A stretch of 42,279 bases of DNA from Clostridiales bacterium (GTDB lineage: Bacteria > Bacillota > Clostridia > Christensenellales > CAG-138): the NCBI GenBank assembly GCA_918244965.1, contig CAKJYC010000013.1, positions 1 to 42,279 on the forward strand. Reading direction: 5' to 3'. Both the position numbers and the translations under genes were made by a program. The notes beneath the pieces were generated by a model, which worked only from the letters and a program-made list of their open reading frames with translations, was not told where the DNA came from and did no database searches. Below are positions 33,988-40,563 of the stretch, in pieces; the stretch's first letter is position 1, and each line of letters starts with the position of its first letter.

Positions 33988-34229
33988 GTCGCATACCTCC
34001 CCGCCGCGTCGTCCAGAACGATCTTGATCGTGCCGTCCGCCTGTTGTTCCGGCGCGCCGGAAAGCCCCATCGACCGGATCGCCTCCAGCGCCGACTGATA
34101 GTTGAGCTCTCCGAGCAGCGTCCGCTCAAGCGTGTAGGCGGCGACCCGCAGGACCGCGTCGCGCAGGATCGCGCTCTCCTTCGAGCGCTTTTCGGCACGA
34201 AACGCCGCAAGGACCTCCTCCGGCGTCAT
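33984..34229 (-). CDS. terS: Terminase small subunit, 5' end probably lost
   Basis: It overlaps terL. From the ATG at 34229 the protein is 81 aa: MTPEEVLAAFRAEKRSKESAILRDAVLRVA..., a helical, charged region typical of the oligomerisation part of TerS. There is no Shine-Dalgarno at this ATG, and in-frame phage-like codons (IPYTLFGLARAA) run about 50 bases further to where the DNA turns AT-rich near 34290. The N-terminal DNA-binding part is therefore probably missing or replaced. The frame continues into the AT-rich DNA as far as 34466, which is by chance. Confidence 0.55.
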   Translation of the reverse strand: MTPEEVLAAFRAEKRSKESAILRDAVLRVAAYTLERTLLGELNYQSALEAIRSMGLSGAPEQQADGTIKIVLDDAAGRYAT

Positions 34230-34325
34230 GCATGCCGCCCGCGCCAGTCCGAACAGGGTGTAGGGGATCTGTCTCTCTACCGGTTTTGTCAAGGGAAATT
34301 TCAAAAATCTTAATTGTTGTACAAA

Positions 34326-34340
34326 TTTAATAGAATTAAA
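34326..34340. repeat. Short inverted repeat in AT-rich leader
   Basis: TTTAAT-AGA-ATTAAA is a perfect 6-3-6 palindrome upstream of the Schlafen-type gene's promoter. It may be an operator, but AT-rich DNA makes such motifs common. Confidence 0.3.
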
Positions 34341-34347
34341 ATGAAAA

Positions 34348-34371
34348 TTTAACTCGACAAACGAATTAAAG
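34348..34371. promoter_or_regulatory. Candidate operator overlapping the -35 box
   Basis: TTTAACTCG-n7-AATTAAAG covers the -35 box of the next gene. A similar sequence lies in inverted orientation just after that gene (36075-36099). Confidence 0.35.
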
Positions 34372-34382
34372 TCGGCTATAAT
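34354..34382 (+). promoter_or_regulatory. Promoter of the Schlafen/AlbA-type regulator
   Basis: TCGACA (34354-34359), 17 bases, TATAAT (34377-34382), about 20 bases before the Shine-Dalgarno. Confidence 0.7.
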
Positions 34383-34410
34383 ACAATTATCAAAAAATGA
34401 GGAGTGAGTT

Positions 34411-36069
34411 ATGCGAACGATTCCATTTACAGAAGGTCTTGAAACCGAGTTTAAAAGCGACATCAAATGCTATCCTGACCACGACCTAGTTGAAGAAGTT
34501 GTTGGTATGGCAAATACGATAGGCGGTACGATCTATTTAGGCGTAGAGGATGATGGTGTGATTACGGGGATTCATAAAAACCATAGAAATGCAATTGGCG
34601 CTGCCGCACTGATCGCAAACAACACCGTTCCTCCAATTGCTACCAGAACGGAGATTATTAAAGAGGAAAATAAGGATGTGTTAAAAATCGAAGTCCCAAG
34701 AAGCAGAGGAGTTGTTTCTACTTCATCCGGAAAAATGCTTCGACGCAGACTGAAATTGGATGGCACCCCAGAGCTTATTCCAATGTATCCCTATGAGATT
34801 CCATCACGTTTATCAGAATTGGGGATGTTGGATTTTTCGGCTCAGCCGTTGCCTGGTGCCACACTTAATGATTTAGATCCGACGCAAAGAATTCGACTAC
34901 GTCGATTAATACAAACGCGGCAAGGCGGAGAAAAAAATCTCCTTTCGTTACCTGATGATGAATTAGACATTGCATTGCACCTAGTGGCTGCTGTTGGAGA
35001 TGAAATGATTCCAACTGCCACTGGTATTCTTTTACTCGGAAAAGAAGAACGTATTGCAGAACTTATGCCGACAGCAAGATCCACTTTTCAAGTATTGGAA
35101 GGTACATCTGTTCGAATGAACGAAGAAAGCACGAAACCGTTGTTAGAGTTGTTTGAACAGTATGAAACATATTTAAAAGCATGGAATCCCGAAAGAGAAA
35201 TGGAATATGGCCTTTTAAGAATGCCAATTCCTGAGTTTGATTGGTCTGCTTTTCGAGAAGGGCTAGTAAATGCCTTTTGCCATCGGGACTATACTGTTTT
35301 AGGCAGCGTCAGAGTGATGATTGATGATGAAGGATTGGTCATAAGCAATCCAGGCGGATTCATTGATGGTGTGACTCTAAAGAATCTCCTTACAGTAGAA
35401 CCACATGGAAGAAATCCATCGCTTGCTGACGCAATGAAACGAATTGGGCTAGCAGAAAAAACGGGAAGAGGCATCGATCGAATATACGAAGGTTCAATTA
35501 TGTTTGGTCGTCCGTGGCCTGACTATTCTGAATCTACAAATAAAACGATCAAACTGTTCATTCAAAGAGCAAAGGCAGATTTGCCATTTATCAAATTCTT
35601 AGCTGATGAACAAAACCGAGTCGGAAAACCTTTGTCAATATATTCATTGATGATTCTCTCTTTACTAAATAGCGAAAGAAGAGCAAGTTTAGATCGTATT
35701 GTAAACGCTACGAACCTCAGCGAGAATAAGATCCATTCTGCATTAGAAAACATGGTAGAAACCGGATTAATAGAAGGTCTTGGTAAGGGTAAAGAGCGCG
35801 TTTATATCCTCGGAAAGAGAGTTTATCGAGAAAATAAGGAATACCTTGAGTACGTGCGTCAAACAGACATTGATAAAATACGCTATCCGGAACTTGTGAT
35901 GAAACTTGCTCGAACAAAGAACGGCATTATCTCTAAGAAAGATGTTATTGATCTATTGCATATTCCTTCTTCGCAGGCATATACTATTCTCCGCCACCTC
36001 CAGAACGATGGAAAACTCCAGCTTTTGTACGGAGGAAAATATGCGAAGTATCAAGTAATAGAATCTTAA
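34411..36069 (+). CDS. Schlafen/AlbA_2 domain ATP-binding transcriptional regulator-like protein
   Basis: A 552 aa protein with a GAGGAG site before the ATG. The N-terminus (about 6-125) is an AlbA_2/Schlafen domain, with TEFKSDIKCYPDHDLVEEVVGMANTIGGTIYLGVEDDGVITGI. The middle (about 255-350) is a HATPase_c_4-like fold with REGLVNAFCHRDYTVLG and PGGFIDGVTLKNLLT, and a Gly-rich KTGRGIDRIYE. The C-terminus has two winged-helix units (about 385-465 and 500-550). This is the layout of the COG2865 group, mis-named RecG-like helicases in databases. Such proteins are often in mobile or defence regions. AT-rich codon use is unlike the genes to its left. Confidence 0.85.
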   Translation: MRTIPFTEGLETEFKSDIKCYPDHDLVEEVVGMANTIGGTIYLGVEDDGVITGIHKNHRNAIGAAALIANNTVPPIATRTEIIKEENKDVLKIEVPRSRGVVSTSSGKMLRRRLKLDGTPELIPMYPYEIPSRLSELGMLDFSAQPLPGATLNDLDPTQRIRLRRLIQTRQGGEKNLLSLPDDELDIALHLVAAVGDEMIPTATGILLLGKEERIAELMPTARSTFQVLEGTSVRMNEESTKPLLELFEQYETYLKAWNPEREMEYGLLRMPIPEFDWSAFREGLVNAFCHRDYTVLGSVRVMIDDEGLVISNPGGFIDGVTLKNLLTVEPHGRNPSLADAMKRIGLAEKTGRGIDRIYEGSIMFGRPWPDYSESTNKTIKLFIQRAKADLPFIKFLADEQNRVGKPLSIYSLMILSLLNSERRASLDRIVNATNLSENKIHSALENMVETGLIEGLGKGKERVYILGKRVYRENKEYLEYVRQTDIDKIRYPELVMKLARTKNGIISKKDVIDLLHIPSSQAYTILRHLQNDGKLQLLYGGKYAKYQVIES

Positions 36070-36074
36070 CTCAT

Positions 36075-36099
36075 CTTAATTGAATTAAACGAGTTAAAG
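36075..36099. promoter_or_regulatory. Second operator-like sequence after the Schlafen-type gene
   Basis: The bottom strand reads CTTTAACTCG... then AATTAAG, sharing the nine bases TTTAACTCG with the upstream site but in opposite orientation. Confidence 0.3.
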
Positions 36100-36135
36100 A
36101 TGTGTTAACATCATTTATTGAATTTTCTATTTCTA

Positions 36136-36185
36136 AGCAGCGTAGTATCCGACACCCCCGATCGGATTCTGCGCCGCTTTTATTT
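36136..36185 (+). terminator. GC-rich hairpin terminator after the Schlafen-type gene
   Basis: AGCAGCGTAGTATCCGA pairs imperfectly with TCGGATTCTGCGCCGCT and is followed by TTTATTT. It is a GC-rich patch in AT-rich DNA, possibly a leftover of the older flanking sequence. Confidence 0.7.
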
Positions 36186-36531
36186 AACGTTAATAAGCCA
36201 AGTAAGAGATACATCAAATAATAATTAGATGGTTGAATCAAAAAATCGGCGCTATTCTCTCGATTTTATCAAATCATTCTATTTGGGGACTCGATAATTA
36301 CGTCCTTATTTAGCTAATAAGCATAAATTTTACGTTACCTTTCCATGCAAATTGCAATATATGTATATATGAAAAGAACAGACTTTTAGAAAATATATCC
36401 TGTTCCTACGAAGGAAAAAGCTGACCTACGGCGTCATAATATGTAAAACTATGTCACATTTGTTGCCTCTCGCACGTTATGTATATATAGATGGGCATAG
36501 CAAGAAGAAATTAAAAGGTTTCTTCGCAGAA
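36186..36531. other. Gene-poor AT-rich intergenic region
   Basis: About 350 bases without a supportable gene. An open frame from 36451 overlaps the sigma gene start and shows no ribosome site or family. At 36461-36489 TGTTGC, 14 bases and GTATATATA resemble the promoter-like elements downstream (spacer one base shorter), hinting at autoregulation of the sigma gene. Confidence 0.5.
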
Positions 36532-36559
36532 TTGACAATTCTCGGAAACGTATTACAAT
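36532..36559 (+). promoter_or_regulatory. Sigma-A type promoter of the ECF sigma gene
   Basis: TTGACA (36532-36537), 16 bases, TACAAT (36554-36559), followed by AAGGGAAGGA and the ATG at 36582. Confidence 0.65.
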
Positions 36560-36581
36560 ATTCCAAAGGGAAGGATAAAGA

Positions 36582-37148
36582 ATGCTCGTGCTGTTACTTT
36601 CGACAATTGAATCAGAAGACGATCAAGCTTTTCTTGAGAAGTTGTTCGACGCGCATTACGTTCGACTGTGCAAGAAAACTGCTGCGATTACGCAGAACAA
36701 TCAGGTCTCGGAGGATCTCGTACAGGATGTTTTTCTGTACGTTGTTAAGCATATCCAGAAGTTCCGTCAAATGGATTGTTGCACATTACGCCATATTCTC
36801 GATATAAGTATTAAGAGACGATGCTATGACTACTTCAAAGAACAGAATGTTCGAAAGAAGCATCTCTCCGGCAGTCTCGACGATGACGACAGTTTTGTTT
36901 CCGTTTCAAGTTCTGACAACACGGAAGAAGAAGCGCTTGACCACCTGACTGTCGAAGAATTATCTGAAGCAATCCGCAAGCTGCCCGATCATTACCGTTT
37001 TGTGATCGAAGCAAAGTACATACTGAATCTGACGGATGGCGAGATTGCAAAAGAGCTTGGGATCGGGAAAGCAAGCGTGAGACAGTATCTAACGCGTGCA
37101 AGAAGAAAAATCTATGAGTTGTGTGAAGGCGAGTCTAATGAAGAATAA
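36582..37148 (+). CDS. ECF-type RNA polymerase sigma factor
   Basis: A 188 aa group IV sigma factor. Region 2 (about 15-85) has VSEDLVQDVFLYVVKHIQKFRQ, the typical sequence for core binding and -10 recognition. An acidic Ser/Asp-rich link (about 95-118) leads to region 4 (about 122-180) with LPDHYRFVIEAKYILNLTDGEIAKELGIGKASVRQYLTRARRKI. It overlaps the next gene, which encodes an anti-sigma-like protein, the usual arrangement. Two downstream genes have matching bipartite elements that this sigma factor may read. Confidence 0.9.
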   Translation: MLVLLLSTIESEDDQAFLEKLFDAHYVRLCKKTAAITQNNQVSEDLVQDVFLYVVKHIQKFRQMDCCTLRHILDISIKRRCYDYFKEQNVRKKHLSGSLDDDDSFVSVSSSDNTEEEALDHLTVEELSEAIRKLPDHYRFVIEAKYILNLTDGEIAKELGIGKASVRQYLTRARRKIYELCEGESNEE

Positions 37149-37824
37149 CGAAGAAAAACTAAAAGCTGCCGTGCTTCTTGCGGCGCAGCGAGATGGAAAA
37201 GAGCTCATTGATGCGGATAACGCAGAACCGTGCGAACCGGCATCCAAAGAAGCGCGCGCCCGTCTATTTGCCGCTATTGAGAATAATAAGGAGAAGCCCT
37301 CCAAAGAACGGCATTGGTATTCGCCCACAGCAAAGAAGGTTGCAATCGCCGTTGCTTCGGTTATTATTCTGCTCATTATGATTCCTTCTACCACAGAAGC
37401 GGGTCGTAAATGGATTACCGAATTGGTTGGAAAAGTGTTTCCCTCATTCACCGAGTTTTTCCTTTCAGATAATGAAAAGGTGCCGAATCACGAAGTTAAG
37501 CGCTATACTCTTGGTTATGTTCCGAATGGTTTTCAATTAATATTTGAGGAGTATAGTACAGCCGGAAGCACATCCATGTATCGTAATGAAAACGATCTGG
37601 TCATTCACTTCGAAGTATTTGAATCAAGCGGTGTTATTCAGATTGATACAGAGAACGCCGATAGAATTGAAACAGTCTATATACAAGATGAAGAAGGAAC
37701 GCTAATTGCGCGAGATGGTATTACCACTATCATTTGGTCTGCCGATGAATTATGTTTTCTTGTTGATGGAAACATCGAAGAAACTGAGCTTGTGAAAATT
37801 GCAAATTCTGTTGAAGAAGAATAG
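37138..37824 (+). CDS. Anti-sigma-like membrane protein with DUF4367 domain
   Basis: The ATG at 37138 overlaps the sigma stop and has GAAGGCGAG before it. The 228 aa protein has a cytoplasmic part (about 1-62) rich in charged residues, one helix (about 66-84) and an outside DUF4367 domain (about 120-225; LGYVPNGFQLIFEEYSTAG, GTLIARDGITTIIWSADELCFLVDGNIEETELVKIANSV). DUF4367 proteins are common partners of ECF sigma genes in clostridia. It should hold the sigma factor until an envelope signal is sensed; no classic zinc-binding anti-sigma motif is seen. Confidence 0.8.
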   Translation: MKNNEEKLKAAVLLAAQRDGKELIDADNAEPCEPASKEARARLFAAIENNKEKPSKERHWYSPTAKKVAIAVASVIILLIMIPSTTEAGRKWITELVGKVFPSFTEFFLSDNEKVPNHEVKRYTLGYVPNGFQLIFEEYSTAGSTSMYRNENDLVIHFEVFESSGVIQIDTENADRIETVYIQDEEGTLIARDGITTIIWSADELCFLVDGNIEETELVKIANSVEEE

Positions 37825-37828
37825 AATT

Positions 37829-37869
37829 ACTGTTGCACTTTTGTCTCCTGTGTCGATATAAGTAATAGA
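37829..37869 (+). promoter_or_regulatory. Candidate ECF promoter, first copy
   Basis: ACTGTTGC (37829-37836), 15 bases, GTCGATATA (37852-37860), then AGTAATAGA. The same three blocks with the same spacing recur upstream of the next secreted-protein gene (38331-38371). The predicted start is about 20 bases before the 37888 ATG. Confidence 0.6.
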
Positions 37870-37887
37870 AGACGCAGGAGGTTTTTT

Positions 37888-38319
37888 ATGAAAAGAATTA
37901 TTATTCTTGTTTTGTCTACAGTATTAATCTTTACATCTATTTCAATTACAGCTGCGGATGAAATCAATAGCACAACGAAAGAAACCATAATGGATAATAG
38001 ATTTATCGGTCTTTATCGTGCGACCTCATCTATAGGTATTACAAATAATACCGCTAACTGCAAAGCAACAGCCTTTGCTAAAACCACTGATTATTCATTG
38101 TATGTGATACTTTCCTTGCAAAAGAAATCCGGTGCGAATTGGAATAATATTATAAGCTGGAGCGACACTGGAAGTGGTCTTACCGGTGTTGTTTTAAGCA
38201 AAACAAAGTCCAGTCTTTCCTCTGGCACTTATCGTTGCAAAGTATATGTAAGAGTATATAATTCCAATGGTACCTTTATAGAGTCAACCACTGTGTACTC
38301 GCAACCGCGATCAATTTAA
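37888..38319 (+). CDS. Small secreted protein, DUF6147-like (143 aa)
   Basis: A GCAGGAGG site precedes the ATG. The signal peptide is about residues 1-23 (FTSISITAADE). The mature part has repeated beta strands: TANCKATAFAKTTDYSLYVILSLQKKSG, SWSDTGSGLTGVVLSKTKSSLSSGTYRCKVYVRVYNSNGTFIES, a beta-sandwich layout common among small clostridial secreted proteins. Two Cys could pair. It is probably the effector controlled by the sigma factor. Function unknown. Confidence 0.65.
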   Translation: MKRIIILVLSTVLIFTSISITAADEINSTTKETIMDNRFIGLYRATSSIGITNNTANCKATAFAKTTDYSLYVILSLQKKSGANWNNIISWSDTGSGLTGVVLSKTKSSLSSGTYRCKVYVRVYNSNGTFIESTTVYSQPRSI

Positions 38320-38330
38320 TATATTATAAG

Positions 38331-38371
38331 ACTGTTGCTTTCTATCAAGTTCAGTCGATATAGGTAATAGA
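38331..38371 (+). promoter_or_regulatory. Candidate ECF promoter, second copy
   Basis: ACTGTTGC (38331-38338), 15 bases, GTCGATATA (38354-38362), then GGTAATAGA. It is identical in layout to the first copy, though the spacer and flanks differ. About 220 bases separate it from the ATG at 38590. Confidence 0.6.
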
Positions 38372-38589
38372 GCATGTCATTAATGACTAATAACATAATT
38401 AGTACAAAAACTATATTAGAACAAATAAAGTGATTACGATTAATTCGACTTTAACCACTTTTGTAAACAGTTAAGAAGGGGGTGTAAACGGGGTTTGACA
38501 GATGTCTGTAAATAATAGATCGACGCTGTTGCGAATTAAGCAACAAAAACACCCAATTACTACGCATTTTGTTTGAGGAGGATGTCAAA
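38372..38589 (+). other. Long leader upstream of second secreted-protein gene
   Basis: This 218-base non-coding stretch has a 12-base palindrome GTCATTAATGAC (38376-38387) and a small GTTGC/GCAAC hairpin near 38528. No family of structured RNA is recognised. Confidence 0.4.
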
Positions 38590-39021
38590 ATGAAAAAACT
38601 TGTATCTTGTGTTCTAACTGCATTGTTTATCTTTTGCCTAGGATCATCCGCAGTAGCGGTAGGCTTCGATGGATATTGCAAAAACTACTTTTTTACTGAT
38701 GATCCCGTAACAAAAGAATATAGTAGTGAAGACTATGCTTCAGTCTATGTTCAAACACATGTTTTCGATGGAACAAGTAATAATTGCAAATGTACAATGA
38801 GGCTCTATCTTGATGGATCAACCTCTGTAAAAGCATCAAATGTTATGTACGTGAACACGAATGATGGGTATAACGCACATAAAACCGCCCATTTAGTCTC
38901 TGCATATAGAGGAAATGCTGGCGTTGATACCGATTTTCATTTAAAGGTTGATAATACCTATCATAGAGGAACTAAAATTCATATTGCAGGGAATTATTCA
39001 TTGACAACATCAGGAAACTAG
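38590..39021 (+). CDS. Small secreted protein, unknown (143 aa)
   Basis: The ATG at 38590 follows GAGGAGG. The signal peptide is residues 1-23 (CLGSSAVAV). The mature part is rich in Tyr, Asn, Thr and Asp, with three Cys; strands such as NNCKCTMRLYLDGSTSVKASNVMYV and FHLKVDNTYHRGTKIHIAGNYSL suggest a beta-sandwich. Its length equals the preceding secreted protein, but sequence similarity is not evident by eye. It probably belongs to the same ECF regulon. Confidence 0.65.
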   Translation: MKKLVSCVLTALFIFCLGSSAVAVGFDGYCKNYFFTDDPVTKEYSSEDYASVYVQTHVFDGTSNNCKCTMRLYLDGSTSVKASNVMYVNTNDGYNAHKTAHLVSAYRGNAGVDTDFHLKVDNTYHRGTKIHIAGNYSLTTSGN

Positions 39022-39038
39022 GACTCTATCGCTTTATA

Positions 39039-39070
39039 ATGATGAACTGCGGAGTCCCGCAGTTCATCAT
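39039..39070. other. Perfect 14-base hairpin without T run
   Basis: ATGATGAACTGCGG pairs with CCGCAGTTCATCAT over the 4-base loop AGTC. It lies between the secreted protein and a membrane protein gene. With no T run it may be a 3' end protector, a leaky terminator or a processing site. The in-frame ATG at 39039 is within the stem. Confidence 0.6.
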
Positions 39071-39083
39071 TCAATTAAACATA

Positions 39084-39770
39084 ATGAAACAAGTATTAAG
39101 AAATTTGATTCGTATTTCATGGTATCGTTGGACTGTACTCTTTTTCCTAACAGTTACCATTGCATATGTAGATATAAACAGTACTGCTGGAATTTCAAGC
39201 AATTTTTTGCTTTCAGAGTTATCTGATATAACAAATATTTGCTTTATTTTTCTATATCTTTATCTAATATTACTATCTGATTGCTATGATAGAAAAATGA
39301 CTTTTTTTGCAACAATGCTATCTGTAGCTTTTGAAACAGTAATCTTTTTTATTTGCCTATTTATTTGTTATGCTTTAGCTTTATTATTATGTGGTTTGTT
39401 GTCATGTCAAGTAGGTAACTGGTTAACTAAAGGCCTGATAAAAACGGTTTTCCTTCTATTTTGCAGATATTTCTCTTTTGGAATGCTAATTGTTATTCTT
39501 GATTCAAAATCAAGATCGAAATATGGCTTTATAGCACCAATAATCATATCTATAGCCGAAACATATTTTTACGATGTATTCAAGATAACCCATTCCCTGT
39601 ATGTTCTTCCAATAGAGAACTCGCGCATATATTATACACCAACGTACTATGGATTTAATGGAAGCCCTCCATCATTTGGTTTCCAATGTGTTTATTGGGT
39701 CATTCTTATAGGGATACTAACTTTTATTTCGTTTTTAACAATGAGGAAAAAAAGAAATGATAAAAAGTAG
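39084..39770 (+). CDS. Multi-spanning membrane protein (possible ABC-2 permease-like)
   Basis: The start at 39084 (MKQVLRNLIRISWYRW) is preferred because the upstream ATG at 39039 is inside a strong hairpin; neither has a clear Shine-Dalgarno. The 228 aa protein has about six helices (about 14-32, 47-65, 78-105, 120-140, 150-170, 205-222). It resembles ABC-2 type permeases only by layout; no ATPase gene is nearby. It overlaps the next gene by 14 bases. Confidence 0.55.
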   Translation: MKQVLRNLIRISWYRWTVLFFLTVTIAYVDINSTAGISSNFLLSELSDITNICFIFLYLYLILLSDCYDRKMTFFATMLSVAFETVIFFICLFICYALALLLCGLLSCQVGNWLTKGLIKTVFLLFCRYFSFGMLIVILDSKSRSKYGFIAPIIISIAETYFYDVFKITHSLYVLPIENSRIYYTPTYYGFNGSPPSFGFQCVYWVILIGILTFISFLTMRKKRNDKK

Positions 39771-40554
39771 AATAAAAATGCTTTTGAAGCAGAAAATACT
39801 GTGGATTGCAGCAACAATGATTTGCATTTTTGGATATATAACGTTTCAATGGAATTATGATGTTCTAGAACTGCAAATGTTTACTCCTATTAGTGCTGCA
39901 GATAAGTTTTTGATTAGCTTCACAATAGGTAACAATGCATCTTTGTTTTTATACCCGGTTTTCGCTTCTATTCCTTGCTCAATAATATACACACAAAGTA
40001 CAAAAACATGGATTACTAAAGCTATCCCCAAAAAACTGTTTTGCAGGAACATATTAGTTGATCTGACGACATCATTCATGTCATCAGCAGCATTATTTAT
40101 CATTAGCTTTTTGTTTTACTATATAATAATGGTACTATTTTCAAAAGATTTCTCTTATCAATCTAAACTCTTACCTTTTTATGATTTTGCGCCTTTATTT
40201 CCGAGCGCGCTTTCTCAAAATCCTTATATTATTAGTGTAATTTATTTAATTCATACCATTATTGTAGCAGGTGCATTCTCGTGTATGTGCTTTAGTTTAG
40301 TAATTGTTACAGACAATTGTCCTGTTGCTGTTATTTGTTTAGCAGCATTGAATTATTTTTCATATTGTATTCTCTCTCTTCCTGTTTTAGGTAAAATAGT
40401 TTCATATTTCATACCTTTCTTTCTTTTTGAAGTTGCTTCGTTTACCATAGATCCTGTAGCACATTATTGTCAGATCGTGTCAATGTATTTATTTAGTTGT
40501 TTTCTATTACATTTTCGGATTAGAAAGCAAAGATCTTTGATAAATAAAATATAG
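39757..40554 (+). CDS. Multi-spanning membrane protein (ABC-2 permease-like)
   Basis: A 265 aa protein with about six helices (about 15-32, 58-78, 95-120, 150-178, 185-205, 230-252). The N-terminus MIKSRIKMLLKQKILWIAATMICIFGYI looks like the start of ABC-2 permeases. It overlaps the preceding gene and has AGGAAAA upstream. The two proteins may form a dimeric membrane unit lacking its own ATPase. Confidence 0.58.
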   Translation: MIKSRIKMLLKQKILWIAATMICIFGYITFQWNYDVLELQMFTPISAADKFLISFTIGNNASLFLYPVFASIPCSIIYTQSTKTWITKAIPKKLFCRNILVDLTTSFMSSAALFIISFLFYYIIMVLFSKDFSYQSKLLPFYDFAPLFPSALSQNPYIISVIYLIHTIIVAGAFSCMCFSLVIVTDNCPVAVICLAALNYFSYCILSLPVLGKIVSYFIPFFLFEVASFTIDPVAHYCQIVSMYLFSCFLLHFRIRKQRSLINKI

Positions 40555-40563
40555 GAGGCTCAT

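Larger units (their letters stand above)
25970..34290 (-). mobile_element. Phage head-morphogenesis cassette (partial prophage or capsid element)
   Basis: Ten co-oriented open frames with tight spacing encode terminase small and large subunits, portal, scaffold-like protein, N4-gp56-type capsid, adaptor and head-completion proteins. No integrase, repressor, replication, tail-fibre, holin or lysin genes are seen. Base composition is like the flanking host genes. The left edge abuts a host terminator; the right edge is an abrupt change to AT-rich DNA near 34290. All long frames are intact. Confidence 0.75.

Noticed and set aside
25970-34290. Complete functional prophage
   Set aside because: No integrase, repressor, replication, lysis or tail-fibre genes and a cut terminase small subunit.
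34230-34466. N-terminal extension of the terminase small subunit to 34466
   Set aside because: The extension lies in AT-rich DNA of different origin and overlaps the promoter and start of the divergent Schlafen-type gene.
36451-36807. 118 aa frame upstream of and overlapping the ECF sigma gene
   Set aside because: No Shine-Dalgarno, overlaps the sigma gene in another frame, and no recognisable family.
38451-38681. 76 aa minus-strand frame opposite the secreted-protein gene
   Set aside because: Overlaps the signal peptide region of a well-supported gene and has no ribosome site or family.
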